From the NCBI RefSeq assembly GCF_024704365.1, contig NZ_JAJDFY010000001.1, positions 2,709,001-2,773,000 on the forward strand: a stretch of 64,000 nt of DNA. Reading direction: 5' to 3'. The first letter of the stretch is position 1; the number at the start of each line of letters is the position of its first letter. The notes below the pieces were generated by a model. It was not told the origin of the DNA, did no database searches, and saw nothing but the letters and a program-made list of their open reading frames with translations. Source of the DNA: Thermomonas sp. S9 (lineage in GTDB: Bacteria; Pseudomonadota; Gammaproteobacteria; Xanthomonadales; Xanthomonadaceae). Shown here in pieces: positions 52,342 through 63,219 of the stretch. The position numbers and the translations under genes were made by a program.

Positions 52342-53682
52342 TCAGCGCACGATGTCGTCCAGCTTCTCCACCGCGGGATCGTCCAGATCCTGCGCGCCGC
52401 TGCGCTTGGCCACCACCACCGCCATCGCCAGGTCGCCGGTGACGTTCAGCGAAGTGCGGCACATGTCGAGGAAGGTATTGACGCCGAGGATGATGCCGAT
52501 GCCCTCGGGCTTGAGGCCGACGATGCCGGCGATCATCGCGATCACCGGCAGCGAGCCGGACGGGATGCTGGCGGTGCCGATGCCGCCGAGGATGCACAGC
52601 ACCAGCACCAGCACCTGCTCGCCCAGCGGCAGGTGCATGCCGTAGACCTGCGCCAGGAACAGGATGGTGATGCCCTCGAACAGCGCCGAACCGTGATGGC
52701 TGGCGGAGGCGCCCACGGTCAGCACGAAGCGGCTGATCTTGCGCGGCAGCTTCAGGTTTTCCTCGGCCACCCGCAACGTCACCGGCAGCGTGGCTGCCGA
52801 GGACGCGGTGGCGAACGCGGTCAGCGAGGCTTCCTGCGAGCCGCGGAAGAACTCGCGCACGCCCATCCCGCCCATGAATTTCACCCACAGCGGCAGCACC
52901 ACGAAGCCGTGGATGGCCAGCGCCAGCACCACCGTCACCACGAACCAGCCCAGCCCGACCAGCACGTCCCAGCCCAGCTGCGCGCACAGGATGAACATGA
53001 AGCAGGCCACCGCGTAGGGCGCCAGCTTCACGAACATCCCGATCAGGTGCATGCACACCTCGAACAGCCCGTGCATGGCGTTCTTGAACGCCTGCGTGCC
53101 CGGCGTTGGCCGCATCACCAGGCCGATGCCGAACATCAGCGCGAAGAACACGATGCCCAGCTTCTTGCTGTCGTCGCCCATGGCGCCGACGATGTTGTGC
53201 GGAACGATGTCCACGAGGATGTCGACGATGTGCAGCTCGCGGCCCTTCTCGACGATCGCGCCGGTCTTCGCCGCGTTGCTGCTCAGCGCCTGCTCCACCA
53301 GCGCCGGATCCATGTGGGTGCCGGGCTGCAGCAGGTTGGCCATCACCAGCCCGATCAGCACCGCAATGCCGGTGACCACCGCGGTATAGACCAGCGTGCG
53401 CCAGCCCAGCCGGCCCAGGCTGGCGACATCGCCCAACTCGGCCACGCCCAGCACCAGCGCCGAGAAGATCAGCGGCACCACCATCATGAACAGCAGGTTG
53501 AGGAACACCGTGCCGAACGGACGCGCGACGTACTGGATCACGTCGTTCACCCAGTCCGCACCCGGCGCGACCACGTGCACGGCCAGCCCCAGCAGGGTGC
53601 CGAGCAGGAAACCGATGCCGACTTTCAGATGCAAAGGCAGGCCCTTGGCGGGCGCAGCGGGCGCGGAATCGGTCGGGTGCAT
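52342..53682 (-). CDS. Dicarboxylate/amino acid:cation symporter (DAACS/SDF family)
   Basis: A 446-aa inner-membrane transporter with about eight TM helices and two re-entrant hairpins. HP1 is ATASSAATLPVTLRVAE and TM8 is NTFLDMCRTSLNVTGDLAMAV, with the substrate/cation residues D, R, T, N, D kept. The TM7 motif, NMDGT in GltP/DctA, reads SHHGS here (VGASASHHGSALFEG). It is therefore a member of a divergent branch; the substrate (C4-dicarboxylate or amino acid) and coupling ion are not certain. It converges on the PIN toxin gene with 18 bp between. Confidence 0.88.
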   Translation of the reverse strand: MHPTDSAPAAPAKGLPLHLKVGIGFLLGTLLGLAVHVVAPGADWVNDVIQYVARPFGTVFLNLLFMMVVPLIFSALVLGVAELGDVASLGRLGWRTLVYTAVVTGIAVLIGLVMANLLQPGTHMDPALVEQALSSNAAKTGAIVEKGRELHIVDILVDIVPHNIVGAMGDDSKKLGIVFFALMFGIGLVMRPTPGTQAFKNAMHGLFEVCMHLIGMFVKLAPYAVACFMFILCAQLGWDVLVGLGWFVVTVVLALAIHGFVVLPLWVKFMGGMGVREFFRGSQEASLTAFATASSAATLPVTLRVAEENLKLPRKISRFVLTVGASASHHGSALFEGITILFLAQVYGMHLPLGEQVLVLVLCILGGIGTASIPSGSLPVIAMIAGIVGLKPEGIGIILGVNTFLDMCRTSLNVTGDLAMAVVVAKRSGAQDLDDPAVEKLDDIVR

Positions 53683-53726
53683 GCAAGGCTCACGGAATCA
53701 GACAGAATCCGCAGCTTAGCAAAGCC

Positions 53727-55395
53727 TCAGCGCGACTCCGGGTAGAGCGGCGGCAACGGGTCTGCCGTCGCCCGTGCCACCGCGCGCCAGCGCGGGCCTG
53801 CGGCAAACGCCGGCCGCAGCGCACGCAGCGCCGCCTCCGGCGCGCCGCCGCCCCAACGCGCGGCCTGCAGGGCGCGCACGGCCTCGACCTGCGCCGGATC
53901 CTGCAGGCGCGCCGCCACGGCATCGAGATCCTCGCCCGTGCATCCCGCCGCGCCGGTCAACGCACGCGCGATCGCCGCCAGATCGCCGCTGGCAAGCGCC
54001 ACCGGCAGCGCCGGCGCCTCCGCCGCGGGCGCGGGCCCATGCGCGCGACGCGCGCGCCAGCGCCGCACGCCAGCCACGCCCGCCGCCAGCAGCGCCAGCG
54101 CGAGCACACCGCCCCAGAGCCACAGCGCAAGGACATCGCCGGCCCCACGGGAGATGGCCGGCCGTGCCGGCACCTGCGGCGCGGCGGCAGGCGGCGAGGC
54201 CGGCGCGACCGCGGATGCCGCCGTGGACATGGCCCCACCCGCGGCGGGCGCAGTGGCAGCGGGCGTGCCCGGTGCCACCTGCAGCCGCAGCGGCGGCAGT
54301 ATGGACCGCTGCGCGCGGCCGGCATCGGCATCCCACCACGCCAGCTGCGGCCCCGGCAGCGACAGCGCGCCCGGCTGCTGCGGCACCAGCGCGAACACCC
54401 GGCGCACGCTCACCTGCGGCCGGCCATCGACGAAACGTTCCTGCACCTGCGCCGGCTCCGGGAACACCTGCACCCCGGGCGCGGCCGGCCACTCGAGCGC
54501 CGGTGCCTGCGCGGCGGTGGCGCCATCCGCCTCCAGCGCGACCTCGACCATGGCCGCCGCACCGGCGAAGGCCTGGGTCGGCGCCCGCAGGTAGCGCAGC
54601 CGCAGGGCATGCAGCGGCAGCCACGGCGACGGGGCCTCCGCCGGAATCGGCCGCACCTGCAGCAGCCGCGCCGGGGCCGCTGCGCTCACCGGCGTGCGGT
54701 CGTCCTCGAACAGCGGGCCGGCGAACCCGGGGCCACGGATCGCGGTCAGGCGCGCGCCGGGCAGCAGCAGCGGGCCGCTGCGCTCCGGCACCAGCAGGTA
54801 GCGCCGCTCCAGCACCTGGTAGCGGCGCCCGCCGAGCATGCGCTGGTAGCTGATGTCCTCGCCCACCCGCTGCAGGCTGGCGCCGGCCGGCGGATCCAGA
54901 TCGAGCTCGCCGGACAGCAGCGGAATGGCGTAGTTCAACCGCACGATGACGCCCACCGTCTGCTGCACGTAGGGATGCTCGGCATCGACCGTGGTTTCCA
55001 CGAACACATCCGAGTCCGGCGTGGCCGGCTGCACGGTGGGTGCGCGCACCACCAGCTGCAGCGGCGCGGTGCTGGCATGGCCCACCCGCAGCGCCGGCAC
55101 CGTCCAGGTGCCCGGGCCGCGCGGCCGCAGCCCCACCGAGAACACGGTCTGCCGGCGCGCCTGCCCGTTCACCCATTCGAACTGGCGGCGCACGCTCTGC
55201 CCGCCGAGGGCGAACTGCGCGCGCAGCGGGGCATAGTCGATCTGGTCCACGGCCTGGTCGGTGGCGATGTTCAGCGCCACCGTCTCGCCCCTCGCTGATC
55301 TCGCCGCGATCCAGCCAGGCGCGGGTCTGCGCCGCCGCCGGCAGCACGGCCCAGGCCAGCAGCGCCAGCAGGCCGATGGCCAGGCGCCGGATCAC
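53727..55395 (-). CDS. batD: BatD-like protein (one-base frameshift)
   Basis: About 555 aa when repaired. The GTG at 55395 overlaps the BatB/C stop. The signal peptide is IRRLAIGLLALLAWAVLPAAAQ, then AWLDRGEISEGETVALNI across an extra G near 55289-55292. Repeated beta domains follow (VFVETTVDAEHPYVQQTVGV, PLLLPGARLTAIRGPGF), then one C-terminal TM (VLALWLWGGVLALALLAAGVAG) and a cytoplasmic tail. BatD is an oxygen-tolerance-type protein of unknown biochemistry, last gene of the moxR-bat operon. Confidence 0.87.
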
Positions 55396-57197
55396 GGCCC
55401 ACCCGCCTCGACCCGGCGCCGGGCCTCCAGCTGCAGGCGTGCGCGCAGCAGCGCGCCGGGATCGTCCGGCACCCGCTGCAACCAGGCCTGGTTGGCGAGC
55501 CGGCGCTCGCGCTCTTCAGCAGTCTCCGCACGCTGCGCCGGCGCGCTCTGCACTGGCCCGGCTCCAGCCGGGCGGCCCTGCAGCGCCTGCTGCATGCGCG
55601 CGCGCTGGGCGGCATCGGCCTGCGCCTGCGCGCGCGCCTGTTCTGGGGACAGCTGCGATGGCTGCGGCGGGCCGTCCAAGGTCTTCCCGGCGGTCTGCGG
55701 CCCGGAGCGGCCCTGCGCGGGCGGCGGAGACGCGCCGTCCTTGCCCGCCGCGTCCTTGCCGCCCTTGTCCCGGTCTTGCGCGTTCTGGCCGGGCGACGGC
55801 TGGCCGCTGCCGGAGCGCGGCGGCGTGGCGTTGCCGGACGCAGACGAGGACGCAGGAGGCGGCGACCGCCGCTGGCGGGCCGCCTCCACCAGCTTGCGGT
55901 TGTAGAGCGCATCCGGCATGCCGGGGCGCAGGCGCAGCGCGCGGTCGTAGGCGGCGATCGCCTCGTCGTAGCGCCCGGCCTGCGCCAGCGCGTTGCCGAG
56001 ATCGTATTGGCCGTCGGCATCGGGCAGGCCCGAGAAGCGCGCGATGGCGGTGGCGTAATCGCCGCGCCGGTAGGCCGCCACGCCCTCCCGCCGGCGCGCA
56101 TATGCGACCTGGTCGGCGCGCTGCCAGAGCGTGCCGCGCGGCGGCTGCGCGGCGGCCGGCGGGACCGCGGCCTGTGCGACAGCCGGAGGCGCCGGCCAGC
56201 CCGCCGCGACCACCAGCAGTACCGCCAGCGCGGCCCCGCGCCGGAACAGCGGCAGCACGCACAGCATGACCAGCGGCAGCAGCCAGTAGCCATCGTCGCG
56301 CCACACCTGCGCCGCCTGCCCCGACGCCACGCCCGCGGCACGCCCGGGCTGCAGCACGCCCAGCGCGCGCAGGTCGGCATCGCCCACGGTAATCGTCTGG
56401 TAGCGGCCGCCGCCGGCCGCGGCCAGCGCCTGCAGCGAGCCCGCATCCAGCCGCGCCTGCGCGAGCCCGCCCGGCCCCGCGAACACGCCGCCTTGCGCGC
56501 TGCCCACGCCCAGCGCGGAGACCGCATGGCCGGCCGCGCGCGCCTGCGCGGCGGCGGCCAGCGCCGCCGCATCCGCGTGGTCGGTGAACAGGAGGATGTC
56601 ACCGTGGGCGAAGCCGGCCTGCTGCAGCAGCCGCTGCGACCAGGCGATCGCACGCGCGGGCTGCTGACCATCGGCGGGCATCACGTCCGGGGCCAGCGCA
56701 TCGAGGAACAGGGCGACGTTCGCGGCATCGTCGGTCAACGGCGCCACCGTGTAGGCATCCTGCGCGAACACGACCAGGGCCACCTCGCCGCCGCTGCGCT
56801 CGCGCAGCAGGGTGGCGAGCTTGGCACGCGCCTGCACCAGCCGGCTCGGCGGCAGGTCGCGCGCCAGCATCGCCGACGACAGATCGAGCGCCACCACCAG
56901 CGGCTGCCGGCTCTGCCACAGCGGCTGCGCGCGCTTGCCCAGGCCCGGCCCGGCCAGCGCCAGCAGGGTCAGGGCCAGCCCCAGCAGGCCCGCCCATTGC
57001 GCCCAGGCGCGACGCGCGCCGGCGCCGCCTTCCAGCAGATGCGGCAGCAGATGCGGATCCACCGCCTGCTGCCAGCCATCGCGCCGGCGCTGGGCGCGGC
57101 GCAGCCACAGTGCCAGCGGCGGCAGCGCCAGCAATCCCAGCAGCCACCACGGGCGCAGGAAGTGCAGCGTGCCCAGCAGCGTCAGCGTCGCGCTCAT
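55392..57197 (-). CDS. BatB-BatC fusion: von Willebrand A plus TPR membrane protein
   Basis: 601 aa. LRPWWLLGLLALPPLALWLRR begins a BatB-type protein with a VWA domain: LVVALDLSSAMLARDL (MIDAS variant, DLSSA for DxSxS) and ILLFTDHADAAALAAA. After a TM segment (GYWLLPLVMLCVLPLFRRG) a TPR part follows (GVAAYRRGDYATAIARFS, YDLGNALAQAGRYDEAIAAYDRAL), as in BatC. It ends in a Q/A/R-rich low-complexity tail. The ATG at 57197 overlaps the batA stop (ATGA). Fused BatB/C occurs in related genera. Confidence 0.88.
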   Translation of the reverse strand: MSATLTLLGTLHFLRPWWLLGLLALPPLALWLRRAQRRRDGWQQAVDPHLLPHLLEGGAGARRAWAQWAGLLGLALTLLALAGPGLGKRAQPLWQSRQPLVVALDLSSAMLARDLPPSRLVQARAKLATLLRERSGGEVALVVFAQDAYTVAPLTDDAANVALFLDALAPDVMPADGQQPARAIAWSQRLLQQAGFAHGDILLFTDHADAAALAAAAQARAAGHAVSALGVGSAQGGVFAGPGGLAQARLDAGSLQALAAAGGGRYQTITVGDADLRALGVLQPGRAAGVASGQAAQVWRDDGYWLLPLVMLCVLPLFRRGAALAVLLVVAAGWPAPPAVAQAAVPPAAAQPPRGTLWQRADQVAYARRREGVAAYRRGDYATAIARFSGLPDADGQYDLGNALAQAGRYDEAIAAYDRALRLRPGMPDALYNRKLVEAARQRRSPPPASSSASGNATPPRSGSGQPSPGQNAQDRDKGGKDAAGKDGASPPPAQGRSGPQTAGKTLDGPPQPSQLSPEQARAQAQADAAQRARMQQALQGRPAGAGPVQSAPAQRAETAEERERRLANQAWLQRVPDDPGALLRARLQLEARRRVEAGGP

Positions 57198-58202
57198 GCC
57201 CGCCTCCGCGCGCCGACCAGCGCCAGCAGGCCCAGCGCCAGCGCCGCCGCCAATGGCAGTGGGTAGCGCTCGATCCGCGGCCGCACTGCCTGCCCGGCGC
57301 GCGGCACCGGCTCCAGGCGGTCGATGCGGGCATAGGCATCGGCCAGCTCGTCGGTGGCACGGGCGCGGAAGAAGGCGCCGCCGGTCAGCTGCGCGATCCG
57401 CTTCAGCCCGGCCTCGTCCACGTCGTCGCCACCCCCCAGCAGCAGCCGGAAGCCGAACACCGAGGCGGTGCCGCCCTCGCCCCCGAAAGCGATGGCGTAG
57501 ATGCGCAACCCGGCATCGCGTGCGATCCGCGCGGCCTTCTCGGGGTCCAGCACCCCGGCGGTGTTCACGCCGTCGGTGAGCACGATCAGGACGCGCTTGC
57601 CGGGCGGCGCCTCCTGCAGCCGCTTCACCGCCAGCGCGATCGCATCGCCCAGCGCGGTGGCGCGCCCGGCCAGGCCGAGCACCGCATCCCCCCAGCTGCT
57701 GGCGCACGCTGGCGAGGTCGGCGGTCAGCGGGGCCAGGGCATAGGCGCGGTCGCCGAACACGATCAACCCGACCCGATCCCCGCTGCGCCGGCGCAGAAA
57801 ATCTGCGAGCACCGCGCGTGCGGCGGTCAGGCGGTCCACCGGGCGGCCGCCGAGTTCCATGTCCTCCTCGCCCATGCTGGCGGACAGATCCAGCGCCACC
57901 ATCAGGTCGCGCCCGCTGTGCGGCGGCAGCACTGGCGCTCCCCATTGCTGCGGCCGCGCCGCGGCCACGCACAGCAGCGCCCAGGCCGCCCATCCCAGCC
58001 AGGCCACGCCCGGTGCACGCGCGCGCCCCGGCGCACCTGCCGCGACCTGGCGCAGGCGCGTGCCCCACGGCACCCGCAGCGCCGCCCCGGCCGCCGCACG
58101 CACCGGCCACAGCAGGTGCACCAGCAGCGGCAGCGGCAGCGCCAGCAGCAGCCACGGCCAGGCGAATCCATCGAATGGCCATCCTCCCGCGAACATGCTC
58201 AT
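57194..58202 (-). CDS. batA: BatA: von Willebrand A domain membrane protein (one-base frameshift)
   Basis: About 335 aa when repaired. The N-terminal TM region is FAWPWLLLALPLPLLVHLLW. The VWA domain has MIDAS DLMVALDLSASMGEEDM, GLIVFGDRAYALAPLT and, in the next frame, LIVLTDGVNTAGVLDPEKA. The C-terminal TM is PLPLAAALALGLLALVGARRRA. An extra base in the run at 57688-57693 (RQQLG|DAVLGLAGR) splits it. The start overlaps the DUF4381 stop. Confidence 0.9.
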
Positions 58203-58653
58203 GCCCGCTGCATCCACTGCAGGAACCGCCGCCGCGCCAGTATGCGTAACGCCTCCAGCGCCGCCGGGTCCACCTCGCGCCGGTACAGGCCCTCCACCAG
58301 CAGCGCTCCCGGCCCGGCCGCGAAGGCGGGCGACTTGCTGTCCGCATCCAGCAGGCGCAGCCAGTCCTCGCCCTGCAGCCGGTCGGCCGCCGGATCGATC
58401 CGGCGCGCCGCGCGCCGCAGCAGTTCGAGATCGCCGCCACCTGGTCCGGGCCCGGAGCGGCCTGCGCCAGGCGGGCATCGAATACCTGCGCCCAGCGGCG
58501 CAGGCGCTGCCGCCGCCAATACCAGATGCCAAGCCCTGTCAGTACCAGCAGCAACCCGCCAGCCAGCCCCCACCAGCCGGGCGCGGGCGGCCACCAGGAC
58601 GGCGCCAGCCCGGGATGCACGTCGCGCAGCGGCAGCGGCATGCCCGGCGTCAT
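58199..58653 (-). CDS. DUF4381 membrane protein of the bat operon (one-base frameshift)
   Basis: About 151 aa when repaired. MTPGMPLPLRDVHPGLAPSWWPPAPGWW is the typical DUF4381 N-terminus, followed by a TM helix (GLAGGLLLVLTGLGIWYW). One base is missing near 58428 (VAAIS|ELLRRAARR). The C-terminus is LEALRILARRRFLQWMQRA. Its role is unknown; it regularly accompanies MoxR, DUF58 and VWA proteins. The start overlaps the DUF58 stop (ATGA). Confidence 0.85.
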
Positions 58654-59594
58654 CGCACCCTCCGCCGCCAGGGTGTATCCAGCAGCGGCAGCCAGACATC
58701 GCTGGGCGCTGCCGCGGACAGCGCTTGCACGCGCAGACCCGCCTGCTGCAGCCGTGCCTGCGCCTGCGCCAGCGGCTGCGCGAAGGCCTGCTGCCAGCGC
58801 CGGCGTACGCCCTCGGCGTCCAGCGCCAGCGCCAGGCGCGCGCCCTGCGCCGGAGCGAACGCCAGCGTCGCGCGCGGCGGTGCTTCCTCCAGCGGGTCGG
58901 TGAACAGCAGCACGCTGGCATCGAAGCGTCCGAGCGCCGCCCACAGCGTCGGCTCCACCCCGCCCACGCTGGCGGCATCCGCCAGCACCAGCACGCGCGC
59001 ACCGGGCCGCAGCAGGCGGCGTGCATGCTCCAGCGCCAGCGTCAGCCCGGCGTCGTCCTGCGGCGGCCGCGCATACCAGCGCACCAGCGCATCCAGCACG
59101 CGCAGGACGCCGCGGGTGCCGGTGGCCGGCGGCACCGGCGCTTCCTGCACGCTGCCGCGCAGGGCCGCCACCCGGTCGCCGTCGCGCAGCGCCAGCCATG
59201 CCATCAGCGCCCCCGCGCGCGCCGCCTGCACCGACTTGAAGCGCACCCGGGTGCCGAAATACAGCAGCGGCGAGGTGTCTGCCACCAGCAGGGTGAGGCG
59301 TTCGCGTTCGGCCTGGAACAGCTTGGTGTGCGGCTTGCCGCTGCGCGCGGTGAGCCGCCAGTCGATATGGCGGGCATCGTCGCCGGGGCTGTACTCGCGT
59401 GATTCGGCATATTCCATCCCGCGCCCGCGCAGGGTGGACAGGGCGTGCCCCTGCACGCCGTGCGCCCCGCGCCGCGGCGGCCGCCGGCCCTGCACCCGCG
59501 CGCGCAGGGCCAGCAGCTCGGCCAGCTGCGGGGCGATGCCCGTCCCGCCGTCTGCCGCCTGAGCGCCCCGCTGCATGGCCCTGTGCACCTCCAT
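58650..59594 (-). CDS. DUF58 protein of the MoxR/bat operon
   Basis: A 314-aa cytoplasmic protein. The DUF58 signature is GMEYAESREYSPGDDARHIDWRLTARSGKPHTKLFQAERE. A VWA-like fold is suggested by LTLLVADTSPLLYFG and ARVLVLADAASVGGVE. It is unbroken, starts 4 bp after moxR and is coupled to the DUF4381 gene. Proposed to work with MoxR ATPase on VWA partners (inference from conserved clustering). Confidence 0.9.
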   Translation of the reverse strand: MEVHRAMQRGAQAADGGTGIAPQLAELLALRARVQGRRPPRRGAHGVQGHALSTLRGRGMEYAESREYSPGDDARHIDWRLTARSGKPHTKLFQAERERLTLLVADTSPLLYFGTRVRFKSVQAARAGALMAWLALRDGDRVAALRGSVQEAPVPPATGTRGVLRVLDALVRWYARPPQDDAGLTLALEHARRLLRPGARVLVLADAASVGGVEPTLWAALGRFDASVLLFTDPLEEAPPRATLAFAPAQGARLALALDAEGVRRRWQQAFAQPLAQAQARLQQAGLRVQALSAAAPSDVWLPLLDTPWRRRVR

Positions 59595-59598
59595 CGGC

Positions 59599-60595
<997 letters not shown>

Positions 60596-60671
60596 GGCGG
60601 GGCATCCTGCAGGTGGCGGTTTGACCGCACGACGCGGCAAAGGTTCGCCCATGGTGCCGCCGCGCAAACGA

Positions 60672-60697
60672 AAACGGGAGCCCTGCGGCTCCCGTTT
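60672..60697 (-). terminator. Rho-independent terminator of the pil operon
   Basis: A perfect 11-bp stem (AAACGGGAGCC with GGCTCCCGTTT) on a 4-base loop lies 22 bp after the pilQ stop and is followed on the minus strand by TTCGTTT. Typical intrinsic terminator. Confidence 0.75.
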
Positions 60698-60718
60698 CCC
60701 TGGCATCGACAGCGCGGC

Positions 60719-62683
60719 TCAGCGCTGGGCGACGCGCATGACCTTCGGGGTCACGAAGATCAGCAGTTCGGCCTTGGTCTTGGAGCGGCTCTTGTTCTTG
60801 AACAGGTTGCCGAGGATCGGGATATCCCCCAGGAACGGCACCTTGGAGATATCGGTGGAGTCATTGAACTCGTACACGCCGCCGATCACCACGGTCTGGC
60901 CGTCGTCCACCAGCACCGCGGTATTGACCTCGCGGCGGGCGATCTGCGGCACCTGGCCGAAGCTGCCGAGGCTGATGAAGCCGTCGAGCTCGTCCTTCTT
61001 CACGCCCATATTGAGGAACACGCGACCATCGTTGGTGATGGTCGGGGTCACCTTCAGCTCCAGCAGCGCTTCCTTGAACTGCACGGTGGGCACGTTGCCG
61101 CCCTGGCCGCCGGACACGGTGAGGTAGCCGATTTCCTTGCCCTGCCGGATCGTCGCCTCCTTCTGGTTGCTGGTCACCACGCGCGGGTTGGAGATCACCT
61201 CGGCGCGGCCCTGCTCCTGGATCGCGGACAGCTCCACGTCCAGTGCGTAGCCGGCATTCAGGATCGACAACGCCAGCGAGCCGCCCGGATTCTGCAGCAC
61301 GGCCGGCATGTTCCAGTTGAGGCCGCGGGTGATGGTCGGCACCGCCGGCGGGCTCGGCGGCGGGGTCGTGCTGTTGGCCAGCGCCGCGTTGGTGATCGCA
61401 TTCTGGTTGGCGATGTTGTTGCCGATGCTGCTGCTGTAATAGATCTTGTTGTTGTTGCCGGTGCCGGTGATGCCGAACTTGGCGCCCAGCTCGCGCGCCA
61501 CGTTCTCGTTGGCGATCACGATGCGGGCCTCGATCACCACCTGGTCGACCGGCTTGTCCAGCTCCTGCACCAGCTTCTTGATCCCTTCCACCTTCTGCGG
61601 GATGTCCACCACCAGCAGGGTGTTGGTGCGCTTGTCGAAGCTGATGCTGCCGCGTCCGGACAGGAAGCCGCGGTCCATGGCATTTTGGCCACCCTGCTGG
61701 CCACCGCCCTGCTGGTTGCCCTTGCTCTCCTCGGTCAGCAGGCGGGCGATATCCTCGGCGTTGGCGTAGTTGACCGGGATGTACTCGGTCACCTTGGCGG
61801 CGCGCTCCTCGAGGTTGATGCGGGCCTCTTCCTTGGCCAGTTCGAAGTCGGCGATCTCCTTCTGCGGGGCCACCCACACCACGTTGCCGTTGCGGCGCTT
61901 GTCCAGCGACTTGGCCTGCAGCACCAGGTCCAGGGCCTGGTCCCAGGGCACGTTCACCAGGCGCAGGGTGACGTTGCCCTGCACGGTGTCGGCGGCGACG
62001 ATGTTGAGGTTGGATTCCTCGGCGATCAGCTGCAGGACGGTGCGCACCGGCACGTCCTGGAAGTTGAAGGTCACCGGCTTGCCGCTGTAGCGCACGGACG
62101 CGCTGGCGCTGGCATCGCCGCTGCTGGCGGCGCCCATGGCCTTGCCGCCAGTGCCGGCAGCGGCGGCGACCGGATTCGCGCGCGGCACGATCTCGACGAT
62201 GTACTCGTTGCCGCTCTGGTAGGCCATCGACTCGAACATGCCCTTGGTGCCGAGCACCAGCTGCGCGCCGCTGCTGGTGGCATGCGCCTCGACGCGCTGC
62301 ACCGGGGTGGCGAAATCGACGACGTTGATCGGACGCTGCAGCGAGGCCGGCAGCTGGGCGTTGCCGATGTCGATCACCACGTTGGAGCCCATGGTGCGCA
62401 GGTCCGGGGCCGCGCCGCTGCCGGAGAAGCGCAGGATCAGCTTGCCGGAACCGCCGTCGCCGCGCTTGAAGTCGATCGCGGACACGGACACCGCATCGGG
62501 CAGGCGCTTGGCGGGATCCGCCATGCCTCCGGTGGCGGACTGGCCGATGCCGGCCGCGCGCACCGGGGACGAGGCGGTGCCCGCGCCCACCGTGACCAGA
62601 CCGAGCGCAAGGGCGACGGCAAGGGCCCGCGAGGGCAGGTGGCGCCGGACAGGCTGCATTTGCTTGGCGTTGGTGAAGGTCAT
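60719..62683 (-). CDS. pilQ: Type IV pilus secretin PilQ
   Basis: A 654-aa outer-membrane secretin. The start MTFTNAKQMQPV at 62683 has GGGGA eight bases upstream; a TTG 15 bp earlier is less likely. A signal sequence is followed by an AMIN-like domain (VSAIDFKRGDGGSGKLILRFSG), the STN/N0 domain (VTFNFQDVPVRTVLQLIAEESN) and N1. The secretin core follows: VEIQ-type IEARIVIANENVARELGAKFG, EVISNPRVVTSNQKEATIRQG and VPFLGDIPILGNLFKNKSR. Ends ELLIFVTPKVMRVAQR. Confidence 0.96.
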   Translation of the reverse strand: MTFTNAKQMQPVRRHLPSRALAVALALGLVTVGAGTASSPVRAAGIGQSATGGMADPAKRLPDAVSVSAIDFKRGDGGSGKLILRFSGSGAAPDLRTMGSNVVIDIGNAQLPASLQRPINVVDFATPVQRVEAHATSSGAQLVLGTKGMFESMAYQSGNEYIVEIVPRANPVAAAAGTGGKAMGAASSGDASASASVRYSGKPVTFNFQDVPVRTVLQLIAEESNLNIVAADTVQGNVTLRLVNVPWDQALDLVLQAKSLDKRRNGNVVWVAPQKEIADFELAKEEARINLEERAAKVTEYIPVNYANAEDIARLLTEESKGNQQGGGQQGGQNAMDRGFLSGRGSISFDKRTNTLLVVDIPQKVEGIKKLVQELDKPVDQVVIEARIVIANENVARELGAKFGITGTGNNNKIYYSSSIGNNIANQNAITNAALANSTTPPPSPPAVPTITRGLNWNMPAVLQNPGGSLALSILNAGYALDVELSAIQEQGRAEVISNPRVVTSNQKEATIRQGKEIGYLTVSGGQGGNVPTVQFKEALLELKVTPTITNDGRVFLNMGVKKDELDGFISLGSFGQVPQIARREVNTAVLVDDGQTVVIGGVYEFNDSTDISKVPFLGDIPILGNLFKNKSRSKTKAELLIFVTPKVMRVAQR

Positions 62684-62698
62684 CTGTCTAGTCCCCAA

Positions 62699-63217
62699 TC
62701 AATTGTCGAGCGCCATCTTGGCAGGGCGTTCCGGCCAGCCACCCGCGCCATCCGGTACCAGTTCGACCAGTTCAATCCGGTCTTCGAACACGCCGGTCAC
62801 CCGGCCATCGCTTTGCCCCATATAGTCACCGGGCTTCACGCGGTAGGTGACCTTGTCGGGCGCCATCACCAGCGCGACCAGGTTCTTGCCGGTGCCGAGC
62901 GAGCCCACCATCTTCAGGCTGTCCAGCGAGAACATCTCCAGCGTCTGCTTGCGCCGGCCCGGGTCCGGGCGCGGGCCGCCGGCGCCCTCGCCGGTGAACG
63001 TCTGGTCGAACGGGTCGCGCATGTTCTGCGCGGTGTACTCGAAGGTCTCGAACTGCTGCATGGTCGGCAGCGGCTCCAGCGCCGGCGCCGGCCGGGCCTT
63101 GACCTCGGCCACCCATTTTTCGAGATCCCCGCGGCTGCCGCCGCAGGCGGCCAGGGACAGGGTGACCAGCAGCAGGGCAAGCGCGCCGGCGACGCGACGA
63201 AGCATTGACGTGCGCAT
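62699..63217 (-). CDS. pilP: Type IV pilus lipoprotein PilP
   Basis: A 172-aa inner-membrane lipoprotein linking PilNO to PilQ. MRTSMLRRVAGALALLLVTL then lipobox LAAC. The PilP core has QNMRDPFDQTF, LEMFSLDSLKMVGSL, VALVMAPDKVTYRVKPGDYMG and GRVTGVFEDRIELVELVPDG. The start at 63217 is set by the lipoprotein signal; it lies two bases after the pilO stop. Confidence 0.95.
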   Translation of the reverse strand: MRTSMLRRVAGALALLLVTLSLAACGGSRGDLEKWVAEVKARPAPALEPLPTMQQFETFEYTAQNMRDPFDQTFTGEGAGGPRPDPGRRKQTLEMFSLDSLKMVGSLGTGKNLVALVMAPDKVTYRVKPGDYMGQSDGRVTGVFEDRIELVELVPDGAGGWPERPAKMALDN

Positions 63218-63219
63218 GC

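Noticed and set aside
55392-58532. Single 1046-aa Bat protein
   Set aside because: The long frame joins the N-terminal part of BatA to BatB/C only because of the indel near 57690; BatB/C has its own ATG overlapping the BatA stop.
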